From: Hemicordylus capensis
Taxonomy: Eukaryota; Chordata; Lepidosauria; Squamata; Cordylidae
Direction of reading: 5' to 3'
Length of the DNA stretch: 64,000 nt
NCBI RefSeq assembly: GCF_027244095.1
Contig: NC_069659.1
Coordinates: 94,839,501-94,903,500 of the forward strand
The notes under the pieces were generated by a model. That model was not told where the DNA came from. It made no database searches and was given only the letters and a program-made list of their open reading frames with translations. Each line of letters begins with the position of its first letter. Within the stretch, counting starts at the first letter, position 1. This document shows positions 43,999-54,303 of this stretch, piece by piece. The translations under genes and the position numbers were made by a program.

Positions 43999-44234
43999 AG
44001 AGCCAGCGTGGTGTAGTGGTTAGAGTGCTGGACTAGGACCGGGGAGACCCGAGTTCAAATCCCCATTCAGCCATGATACTTGCTGAGTGACTTCTCTCTT
44101 GGCCTAACCTACTTCACAGGGTTGTTGTGAGGATAAACTTAAGTATGTAGTACACCGCTTTGGGCTCCTTGGAGGTAGAGCGGGATATAAAATGTAAAAT
44201 TAAAAATAATAATATAATAAAATAAATAAATAAA
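43999..44234 (+). repeat. tRNA-derived squamate SINE, full length
   Basis: The tRNA head with A box (gtggtgtagtggttagagtg) and B box (gagttcaaatcccc) is followed by 'cagcctaacct'-type body, 'cttaagtatgtagtacaccg' and an AT-rich tail. It is the best copy of a family with at least five members in this window. Confidence 0.85.
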
Positions 44235-44267
44235 GACTCCTTGTGGAACCAAGAAGAGATAGAGGTC

Positions 44268-44340
44268 AGTGCATCATGTAGCCCACTATATTCAATGGGA
44301 CTTACTCCTGAGTAAATGTGTTTAGCATTACAGCCAAGCC
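44268..44340. repeat. Palindromic 'AGTAAG' repeat, right half
   Basis: 'caatgggacttactcctgag' and 'taaatgtgtttagcattaca' are the right end. With the copy at 43776 it flanks the full-length SINE. Confidence 0.45.
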
Positions 44341-47164
44341 TTTATTGTGATGGGAGCTTTAGCAACAGCCTATTTCATCAGATACCAGAAGTGCTGGCTG
44401 GTTCCGCCAACGGGTTCTGGAAGTCGATACCGTAGAAACAAATTGGAGTATCTTTTACTGAAAACCTACTGTTTGTTAGTGCTGGAATATTATTCATTCA
44501 TGCATTAATTCATTCATTCATCCGATTATTTATTTATTTATTCAAATATGTAAGGCATTGAGTTATACTGAATGCTTTTGAAGATTTCTGCACAGCTCAA
44601 AAGCTTGCATAGTTTTATATCCCCCATAGCTGGCAAAATCCATTGTAACCTATTTTACTTTTCTTAGAACGGTGTGTGAGTAGGATGTGCCTCTTGCCCA
44701 CTTGGCTGCTCACAGTCCTGATCCACCTCAAATACAGCCAGATGTGCTTAAGGCCTAACTTAAACATACCTAACTCTATGCTGGGTTGTGTCCAGCCACA
44801 CCTTATGGCACAAATGGAATTCTGAGCACGTTCATGTCTCATTTATCATTAGCCAAGGGTTGCAAGTCTTTTTGATGTTTTAATTGTCATCATGGACACA
44901 ACTTGTGCTTTTAATGGTTGCACTGCAAACAGCATTCCCCACCCCCGTCCCAAAAGGTAGGTGGTGTGATGCATTTGCGTGTGCATCTCCCACTCTTCTC
45001 ACTCCTTTACTGAAGCAGTCTTGCTTAATGGCAGCAAACAGTTTAGCAGAGATTATTGATCAAGCACTGCGGTGTTTCTTTAAAATAGCTGATGACAGGA
45101 TGCAGCAGAGACATGAAACAAAATTAACCTCCCCATGTCAAGTCAAAATGCCACAAGAACAGAAGACGACCCAAAATGCTGACCAGACTCTTTTGAAAAG
45201 GGAGGATTGTTTTCTGTTACTCAGAATCATGTCAGTACAGGCTGGTGAATTACCAGCATTAGTTTGCCACCCAAGTCAAAGAGTTTGTGAGAGGAGAGAC
45301 AAGGTGAGTCACTGTCTTTCATTCATGAAGGGAAGAGTGGCTTTGTGGTGAATGCTAAGGATCTGTGCGGCTCTGATCCTGCCTCAGCTACTGCTCCTTT
45401 GCCTGTGTAATCTTGGGCATGTTGCTTCCAGTACAATCACAGCTGCATGTGGTCATGAGGTTGGCTTGGAATACTGGAAAAGAATACATGGGCCATTGTT
45501 TTGCTTAAAAAACAAACTTTTCCATTTTGACGATTAATGAGTAAATCAAGTAATGATAAGGGCATCGGAATTCTCTCGCTGGATCACACAACAAATCCAT
45601 TTACTCAGATGCCTCACTAGTAGGGTATGATGTGGGGAAAAGCAATCATCTGTTAGTTGCCTAGTCTCTGAGACTCAGCCTCCAGCTAGGGAAGCTCCAT
45701 TTTTTATTATAATGGCTAACAGCCACAATCATGATTTATATGCAGAGTCTTGGCTGGTCTGCATTGTCAACTCCCTGCTGTTTCAGAGAGTTTTGTATGA
45801 CCTTCAGAAAGTCATAAAAGGGCACGTGCACTCCTTCACTAGACCAGGTACTGCATGATATGCACAGAGGTGCATCTGCACTATGTTGAGCCTTGCTAAG
45901 TGAGGCTGCTAAGTGTGCACTACAAGCGCACATCAGCATCTGCTTTGCAATGCAGGCCTGCACCTTCATCCCCAACCATTGTTCCAGGCTGTGAACACAT
46001 TGTTTTGCACATAAAGAATAATTGTATTCATCAATACAATTAAGCATAGTGCCTGTGGACGTTTGCAGGAAATAAATGCTATGATGATTGGAGAAGCAAA
46101 TTAACGTGAGAGTGCCCAGGGGTTGAAGATCTTCTATATATCCAAGAGAGCCAAACACAGTTTTCCATTCATATGACAATTCTGACCAAAAGCATTATTT
46201 CAAGTGTTGGGATTTCAGGGGTTCCATCAGTTCTTAATTTTAAAAAGGCCCCATGTCCCTAAGGCAAAATATATTCAGAGAGTAACATGTGCTAGGCTGA
46301 CTTTGGATTAAGGTGCAGCTGTTGGTCAGATATAGTTAAGAACAGTTTTATTTCATTTCTCTCTCCCTCGCAGAGGACAATATGCCAAACTGTACTCTCA
46401 AGGATCATATGCATTCCATAGTGCCGGCAGCCGTACCACAAGGTAAACATGTCTGTAGAGCACCTTTCAATATTTGTATTTTACAAATACAATTTACAGT
46501 TTCTTCCCTTAGCAACCATTATAATAATGTATGATGGAGTTTACCACACTTGCTATGAAGGACTGCTACACTTCTCAACCTTTTGGCCCTTTTGAAAATT
46601 ATCAGGAAGAAGTGGATAGGCCTCCCAAAGCATTTAGCTATTTATTGACTCATCTCTGGGGCTCTGGTGAGAACAGGTGAGCTTCTATGAGCCAATCATA
46701 TCATTACCTCATATCTCTGACCAGTGGGTGAGAAGTTACAGGGGTACAGTGCAATTTGGATTCTGGCTGCCTTTGGAATAGAGAGCACTCAAGGCTTATA
46801 CTGTCTTTGTAATCGTTGGTTTATTTACAAATATGCAAAATGTGCATTCAGTGGAACTGGAATAGTGGAGCACTCCCAGAAGCCAGTAACAGCTTGCCTC
46901 AGTTCCCAAGAGCAAACCCTGCATGCCAGGGTGCTGCAGCTTTTCTGGTAGGCCCTTCCTCAAACACCCCATCTGTCTCTCTCTATGTCTCAACTAGCTT
47001 GCAAATGACGTTTCTTTATGAAGACTGCAAACCTGTTTTAATATCCTAGACAGGCGATGGCAAAAGAGACAGGCGACTGCAAACCTGTTGCAATATCCTA
47101 TGTTAATGCAATATTACACCATAATATACAATGTGATATTACCACCACCATAAAAATGCTATAT
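44341..47164. other. Intergenic, mostly single-copy
   Basis: The plus frame from the first ATG at 44914 to 45351 (about 145 codons) contains a donor-like AAG|GTGAGT at about 45301, but nothing supports it as a gene. No clear repeat is seen. Confidence 0.45.
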
Positions 47165-47338
47165 GAACATATGAAGCTGCCTTCTACTGAGTAAGACCAT
47201 TGATCCATCCAGGTCACCATTGCCTACACACTGACTGACAGTGGCTTTCCAAGGGTTCAGATGTGGTCTCTCTACCTGGAGATGCCAGGAGATTGAACTT
47301 GGGGCCTTATGCATTCAGTGCTGGTGCTCTATGACCCT
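47165..47338 (-). repeat. tRNA-type SINE, diverged
   Basis: The minus strand ends 'tcagtagaaggcagcttcat' and has 'ggcatctccaggtagagaga'. The tRNA-like head is poorly preserved. Confidence 0.7.
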
Positions 47339-48341
47339 TCCCCAAAGGGAACTTTACTCAGTTCTCTCTTGGCTGGGGAAAGTTCCTGTTCTAAGGCTAT
47401 ACTTACTCGTGGACAAGGTCCACTAAATTAAGTAAACAGTCACAGGACTGGACTGCACAATTAATATATATTGCTTATTGTGGAATAGAACAGTACATAA
47501 ACGCCATCAAGGCTGATATACGACTCAAATCTTTTGACAGTTCACTTCATTTGGCTGACTCTGAGTTAGACAGTGGCAGGAAATTCTAGAGTGCGATCGA
47601 AATGGTGCATGAGACTTTGTACAGGGATGTATTTCCATCAATGGACACAGCATATAAAAAAACAACCTATAGCTCGTTCTCGTGAGCCAACACCGGCTAA
47701 GAGTGAGCAAGCAGTATTGAAGGGATCTATGCCATGGAATGACAGGACTGTGGCCCTAATTGACACAAACACCACCCCAAACCAGCAATGATAATAATTC
47801 AAAGGGGTTGTCATCTAAATGATGTCTGGCCATTAGGAGTGGCTCTCATGTGGGAAGGCCGTCTGGGTAGAACACCAAATTAACTCCCTGCCACTGAAGA
47901 AACCTTTTGGGCTGGTGCACTTTGGCTGCTCCTGGACTATACCTGTTTTATGCTATAATTGAGGGTTGACTACAGTGCAGGGGGGGAGTTTCCCCCCATT
48001 CTTGGCATTCAGACCCTGCCTTTCTGTGAAAATATAATAACTTACAATAAAAACAAAAACTATACACAGTAGTAAGATTAAAGCTTGCTCTTTTTATCAA
48101 AAATGTCCATGTTGCTTGATGTGATGCAGTAAACCTCGTGGTGCACTATTTGTATTGCCTATCTACCTCACTTTCAAAGCCACTGCAGAGCTTGTATGCG
48201 TTCAGCCATGAGTAGAAAAACCACAATGCCCAAGCTTTGTTTACTATTGCTGCTGCTGATTTAGTGACTACAGTGGTTATGCAAGGCACTGTGCAGAACA
48301 CAAAAGACAATGGCTGACATCCTAATGAGCCATTGGTGCCA
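47339..48341. other. Intergenic, no feature recognised
   Basis: No resemblance found. Confidence 0.45.
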
Positions 48342-48591
48342 CACCAGTGCTTCTGAAGAGTTCCAGACTAATACTGCATAAGGGCTTGCATGGGGGATGG
48401 AAACGATGATGACCTCCCCTTCCCCAAGAAGCACACTGTGCAACCTGAAAATATGCCTCTGAAGGATGCATAATCCTCGGGGGCATATTTTTGGATGACA
48501 CAGAGCACTTCTGGAGGGAGATTCCTGAACCTCCCCTCCCGCTGCATGAGCAGTGAAGCTGAGTTAGTTGAACTCTTCAGAAGCACAGGTG
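48342..48591. mobile_element. TIR MITE (250 bp)
   Basis: The ends carry the inverted repeat gtgcttctgaagagttc (48347-48363 and 48570-48586, perfect over 17 bp), extending outward with one mismatch. The core shares 'atatttttggat.acacag' and flanking motifs with 6024-6246. It is non-coding. Confidence 0.7.
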
Positions 48592-49149
48592 CTTTGTTGG
48601 TCTTCATGTCAGCCAACATACATTAGACAGCCAGCACGAGAAGAGACAGCCATGGACTAGCAGTAAGGACTGAGAGTGACATATCAAAAGGCAAGAGGGT
48701 AAGCCAAGCCAAGGTACCACAAGGCTAGAGTGATTTCCGAGTAGCTACATCAAAGGAATGGGCTTTGAGAAGACTTGTGTTGTGTACTGCCTTTTTAAAG
48801 GGCATAGGCAAGCCCAGGAGGTCTCAAGATGAGGCCTCCCATGGAGGAAACTAAGGAAAGTCCATGGAGAAGATGAAGGAAAGCATTTCAGTTTTGTAGC
48901 AGAAGTTTGTGTGAGCAGCTGGGTCTGTGTGATCTCTTCAGGGGCTTGAGCAATTGTAGGCCCAGACTAGAGAGAGTCAGTAAGTTGTGCTTGTTTCCCC
49001 CCGCCCCCATATCTAAATGTTACACACACATTGAGTTTTTCTAGTGAATTGTTAGCAATAAAAAGTGAAGTTGTTATAACAGGTCTGATGTGTACTAGTG
49101 TTCTTATATACCCAATAATTCAAAGGAGGAGGAGGTGGCAGCCTGAGAA
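48592..49149. other. Intergenic, no feature recognised
   Basis: No resemblance found. Confidence 0.45.
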
Positions 49150-49300
49150 AGAGAGGGAGCTCAAATCCCTGTTCAACCATGAAACTCACTGGATGACGCA
49201 TTTATCTCTCAGCCTAACCTACCTCACAGGGTGTGGGGATAAACAGCAATGTACCCTTTGGAGGCTCCTTGGAGGAAGAATGGAACAGAAATATAAACAT
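49150..49300 (+). repeat. tRNA-derived squamate SINE, 3' part
   Basis: 'gctcaaatccctgttcaacc', 'agcctaacctacctcacagg' and 'ggctccttggaggaagaatg'. The head is missing. Confidence 0.75.
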
Positions 49301-49554
49301 TAAAAAATTAGATTATATGAAATTAAAAAAATCTAGAGAGAAAGCAGGAAAACTAATCAGGAAGAATGGGTATGAATTGCCTGTTTCAATGAGTTGGAGA
49401 AGAGCTAGATTATTTTAGCTTGTACTAAAAATACCATTTATTATGGATAGATTTACATGGCAAACCCAGATAATCTTGGAAAGACAAGGAATTAAAGTGA
49501 ACTAGCTGACCTGGCACAGAACATCTGTGCCCCTCGTTCTCACTGTCACTCTAG

Positions 49555-49852
49555 GAGAGGAGAGCTGGTCTTGTGGGAGCAAGCATGACTTGTCCCCTTA
49601 GCTAAGCAGGGTCTGCCCTAGTTGCATATGAATGGGAGACTTGATGTGTGAGCACTGTAAGATATTCCCCTTAAGGGATGGAGCCGCTCTGGTAAGAGCA
49701 GAAGTTTCCAAGTTCTCTCCCTGGCATCTCCAAGATAGGGCTGAGAGAGATTCCTAAATGCAACCTTGGAGAAGCCACTGCCAGTCTGTGTAGACAATAC
49801 TGAGCTAAATGGACCTATGGTCTGATTCAGTATATGGCAGATTCCTATGTTC
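49555..49852 (+). repeat. 5S-rRNA-derived SINE, complete
   Basis: 'agctaagcagggtctgccct' and 'atgaatgggagacttg' are the 5S part. 'ggtaagagcagaag' and 'ctccctggcatctccaagat' are the tRNA-like middle. 'gattcagtatatggcagatt' is the end. Confidence 0.85.
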
Positions 49853-49884
49853 CCCCTCGCTTCAGCCCCAGTTTGCTGCCACCA

Positions 49885-50065
49885 CCCCCTTCAGCCCCGG
49901 CCGCCACTTCCTCTCGGTAGCCAGCTGACCGGCCAGGCTGCCACTTCCTCTCACCGGGCGGCACTTCTTCTTGTCGTTTGGTGGCTGGCCTGGATGCTGC
50001 TTCGTTTCCTCTCAACAGCCAGCGGCTGGCACTGCCACTTCCTTTCACTGACCTCTCACATTCCT
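49885..50065. repeat. GC-rich degenerate tandem repeat
   Basis: Four imperfect units begin with variants of gccacttcctctc, separated by 'gccagctg' and 'ggctgg' stretches. It lies between the SINE and the Penelope remnant. Confidence 0.45.
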
Positions 50066-50154
50066 CTGCCCCTCCCCTCGCTCATGAAATCTCACGAGAG
50101 CTGCCACGCATGGGATTAACCACGGGTATGTCTTAGTGAAGTATATATATAGAT

Positions 50155-50812
50155 GTGGTTTTCACAGCACCAATAACACTAAAACAACAATTAGTTAACT
50201 CCAGATTGTATGATAGGATATGTGATGCACTAGATTGTGAAATTTGTGAACAGGGGGAAGGAAATTGTGGAAAGAAGGGTGCAATATATAAAATTCAATG
50301 TTTAGGTTGCACTTCATTTTATATAGGAGAATCTGGTAGACCACTGAAAGTTATATATAGAGAATATCTAGCAGATATGAGATATAGTGCACAGAGAACA
50401 AAGCCCTGGTCAATGCATATAAGAAAAAAGCACAAAGGCAAAGTAGTGCCTACTAAAATTCCTATTTTGGGATCGAAAGGAATTTTGTAAAAAGGAAAAT
50501 AACAGAAGCATTCTTAATAGAAAAGTTAAAATTCAGCAGTTAATGCTCGAGAAGCATTAGCAGATGCTATAAGATTCATTAGCCTGTGAGAAAAATCAGG
50601 CGTCTCCCCTCCCCACTTCCCTCATTATCTCTCCACCAGTCACAGAACAAAGTGTTATCTGGTTAAAGAATTTAACAACTGGGGAACAGAAGAGATCTTT
50701 TTCTGTGCTTGATTTTAAACTGATAATGGTGTGTACACTGAAACCTTTGTTAATTTATTTGTACCAACTTTTATAAAACGTTTGTGCAATAAAGGGTCTT
50801 TGTGAAGAGAAC
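50155..50812 (+). mobile_element. Penelope-like element remnant with GIY-YIG domain
   Basis: The plus frame 50155-50490 encodes CEICEQGEGNC, AIYKIQCLGCTSFYIGESGR, PLKVIYREYLADMRYSAQRT and HIRKKHKG. This is the zinc-ligand Cys pattern and the GIY-YIG endonuclease core (here FYIGESGR, with a YREYL/REHL helix) of Penelope-type retroelements. A further piece KRKITEAFLIEKLKF follows in another frame. A presumed 3' UTR runs to 'caataaagggtctttgtgaa'. The reverse transcriptase is absent, so the element is broken. Confidence 0.75.
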
Positions 50813-50947
50813 TGCCTTCTCTCAGCCTAACCTACTTCACAGGGTTGTTGTGAGGAGAAACTTAAGTATGTAGTACACCGCTCTGGTCTCCTTGGAGGAA
50901 GAGCAGGATATAAAATGTAAATAAATAAATAAATAAATAAATAAATC
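50813..50947 (+). repeat. tRNA-derived squamate SINE, 3' part
   Basis: 'tctcagcctaacctacttca' to 'gcaggatataaaatgtaaat' and an AAAT array. It starts at the right end of the Penelope remnant. Confidence 0.8.
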
Positions 50948-51021
50948 TGAAGTGATAATATCCATGCCCAGCACAGTACCTCCAGTGACTGTTGATGGTG
51001 TCTATCTTATGTTTTTGGTGG

Positions 51022-51165
51022 GGGCGGTTTAGATTGTGAGACCTTTGGGGACAGGGATCCATCTTATTTATTTATTATTTCTCTGGGTAAACTGCCCTGA
51101 GCCATTTTTGGAAGGGTGGTATAGAAATTGAACAAACAAACAAACAAACAAACAAACAAATAAAT
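51022..51165 (+). repeat. L2-like LINE 3' tail
   Basis: 'agattgtgagacctttgggg', 'acagggatccatcttattta', 'actgccctgagccatttttg' and an AAAC array. Confidence 0.7.
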
Positions 51166-53884
51166 ATGCACGTTGCATTGCCGACGTATCAACATACAAA
51201 ATAAATAAATAAATAAATAAAATGCTGTTCTAAGCATTTGTTCCAGGGAACTATATGACAGAAAGCAAGGAAATATGGAAATGAAAGGGAAGACAAAAGG
51301 AACAGATAGTAAGGGTTGGGAGAGCTTTAGGAGTAAGTTGTAGTCCTTTAAATGTAACACACTAGACGGTGTGATGTCATGACTAGAATGTTTGGCAATG
51401 TGGTAAACACAGTTTCAAATCCATTCTTGGTTATAGGTTTGCCAAGTGACCAGGAAAAAAAAAAGAAACCAGAACAGCCTATGCCTTTAATTGTATCTTG
51501 ATGTGCAGACATTGGCAAGCAACGCTTCCCACACATGGAGAAAACACGATATTTGCACATCAAACTGATGTTAATAATTACAGTGATGAATTAAAAAGTT
51601 AGTAAGCCCTACTCAGGCTCACTTGGTTACCTCGAGACTCTGTATCTCAGCTTTGCCCTCTTCACAGGATGGGTAGTGGGAGCCTAAATGCCACTTGTAC
51701 ACTCCTTGGAGAAAGGGCAGGACACCAGTAAATAACCACAACTATGAAATCTACCAAGAAACCATTGTTAAAGCAGTGTAAGCGGGTGTATTGGAGAAGC
51801 ATTTCGCATTGACTGGAGAAGGACAGATATGACAGGAAGGACCATCAGTGATGGGGCACAGCAATGTTGGAGTAGGTCCTGCAATGGAAAGTGAAGATGG
51901 GCTCCTGCCCCCACCCCCTTCTCCAAAGAGACTAGGGAGAAAGCAAAGAGCAAGCTGTCACTCAGCTGATGTCTCCCTTCCCTTGGGGGCCCAGGAACAT
52001 GTATGTCCCCCCCCCCCCATTCAATTGTGGCTATGCCCCTGATCAGTAAAGAGAAAATTGAAATCTACATAAGAGTGAGATTTTTAGAAACTGATGGATC
52101 TTGGAGATGTTGAAAAAGGAAGTATTAACAGGACTGGGTAACCCCAGCATAAAACAAGAGAAGATTGTGGAGGAATCAAATTCAGCTTTGAAGTTGCATA
52201 GCCTTCCTCATTAAGCTTAATTTAGTTCTTCCTCTAACTTTTCTTTATCCTCTTTCTTTATGTGTCAGGTCTCTTTTCTCTTGTGCAGAACCTAGTAATA
52301 TTAAGCACCTTATCAATAAGGAAAACATATCTCCAATAGTAACAGAGAAGTGCTGAAGAGGAGAAAGAGAAACAAATCATGGCATTTTAATTCTCCCATG
52401 TGTTGGCAAGAAGGAAAGGATCACTTGCCTACTAGCTCATATCTTTTTTCACTTTTACAGAGAAATGTGCACCTTCCAAACAGGTCACAGGGATATGCCT
52501 GTGGATGTGTAGAGGGCGTAGCCAAGCAACCTGGGAAGTGTGGCATACAGTACAATTCTGGTTGCAAGCATGCCATAGATGGAAAGCAGGTAATAAAGTG
52601 CATGCAGAGCACATTATTCTCGATTAGCAAAGTAGATGAGCCAAGCCCATGCCCTCCAACATTTTGCAGATGAAAAGAGGGATAGTTCTGTGACAGCCAT
52701 AAGGCTCTAGTGAACCTATACAGATCTTTCCAATAGAGCCTGAATGTCAGCTGCTATTTAAAGCAGTTTCAGATCAGATCAGCTTATGGTAAAAAATATT
52801 TGGTTATACCAAAACTTACTTATGGTAAACTCTGCTTGGCAAATTACTTATGTTTCCTAGCTTGACTATTTGAGATTAAGATAGCTAATGAACTGAAACT
52901 GCAGATGTCCCTAATTAACATCTCATGGCCTCCCATGACTTCACCTTGGTAGTCTCAGTTTAGCTAAGCTACTCACACTCTCTCAGCCACCCAATCCCAC
53001 CCCCTCCACAATTTGCAATATGTGGAATAAAATGCTGACTTGCATTGTAGGGTTGTTGTAAAGATTGCAACTAGATAGAGCTCTGAACACGCTAAAAGCA
53101 CTAAATAAGTGTTATGTATTATTTAAAACTGAGCTTCCTTAGATTAAAAGTGGTAATATGGAACATCTAGCTAGTCCTTGGTAACTGTTTCAAATGAATT
53201 TGTAACATATAATGAGATTTCGTTCCACTAATGTTCATTGGACTGCCATTGTATTTCAAAATCATTCCCACTGACTGTGTATCATCTCAAACATTTTAAT
53301 CCCCATGACAGTCTAGATGTCTAGGCCCTTTGGAAGTAGTGGAATCTTCAAACAAAGAGTTTGATTGACTCAAGATCTGTCAACCCACCATTTCTATCAA
53401 GCACTTAAATCAAAGACAGATGTGCAACTCAGGGGGACGTGCCATCCATTTTAAAAACAGAAGCAAATGGAAAGATAACCTTTCCACAACAAAAGACTCC
53501 CTTAACAGATGAAGGAAGTGATGGTCAGGTTATGTCAACCTTTTAGAAGCTTAGGTTCCTGTGATAGTGACCAATTGCTTTGTTGATAAGATTTGTTTAA
53601 GAAGTTGAAGATTGAAATACAATAAAGATTTCTGAAAACACAGCTGTCTTTGAATCTTTGAATCAAATCACTCAGAGGAAACCAAATTATGGCACCTATC
53701 AATAGGTACTTTTAGTACCTATCTTGAGTACTGTTTGATCACTTGGCTAAACGTTTATTGTTATGTTTGGCATGTGCCCATTTCATAGCCTGGCCAATTT
53801 GATATATGCCACAAAATGGCACCAAAAATATGCAAAAGGCGGCACGGGGATAAAATATTGAAAAGGAAACTGTCTTATTTAAGG
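51166..53884. other. Intergenic, mostly single-copy
   Basis: A C-run lies at 52006-52018 and an AAAT run at 51202-51221. No gene or clear repeat. Confidence 0.45.
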
Positions 53885-53992
53885 ATACAATATAATGCCA
53901 TGTAGTATGTATGCTTACTTGGAAGCAAGCCCCACTAAACTCAGTATAACTTACATTTCAAGTACACATACATTGGACTGTGCTGTAAACAT
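53885..53992. repeat. Palindromic 'AGTAAG' repeat, complete
   Basis: 'gcttacttggaagcaagccc' and 'tataacttacatttcaagta' face each other, with 'caatataatgcc' and 'ggactgtgctg' at the edges. Confidence 0.5.
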
Positions 53993-54185
53993 TGCCATAC
54001 GCCACAGACATCCTTAAAAATGTGGCTGCTCAGGGATGGGGGTGGGGGTATAAGTAACTGCTGCTTTCTGATCCTAGAGACCATGTACCCAATACATGAA
54101 AATCCAATCCATCCCCTCACAGAGTACTATCAAAAGCTAAATTCTAATACCTGTATACACTATCTAAATGTGTAGATATTTTATG

Positions 54186-54303
54186 ATTTTAGATTGCGAG
54201 CCCTTTGGGGACAGGGAGCCATCTTATTTATTTATTATTTCTCTGTGTAAACTGCCCTGAACCATTTTTTTGAAGGGCAGTATAGAACTCTCTCTCTCTC
54301 TCT
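54186..54303 (+). repeat. L2-like LINE 3' tail with (TC)n
   Basis: 'agattgcgagccctttgggg', 'acagggagccatcttattta' and 'aactgccctgaaccattttt', ending in a TC microsatellite. Confidence 0.7.

Noticed and set aside
44884-45351. 155-codon plus-strand open stretch with a hydrophobic start and a GTGAGT donor-like site near its end
   Set aside because: The apparent start is TTG, the first ATG is internal, there is no family resemblance, no acceptor or promoter partner, and the length is within chance for open DNA. An exon of a non-coding transcript cannot be excluded.
45736-46179. 147-codon minus-strand open stretch, Cys/His containing
   Set aside because: The residue pattern shows no zinc-finger spacing and no known family. 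Treated as chance.
49575-49660. 5S rRNA gene
   Set aside because: Only the internal 5S portion is conserved and it is fused to SINE sequence. The other copies show the same fusion.
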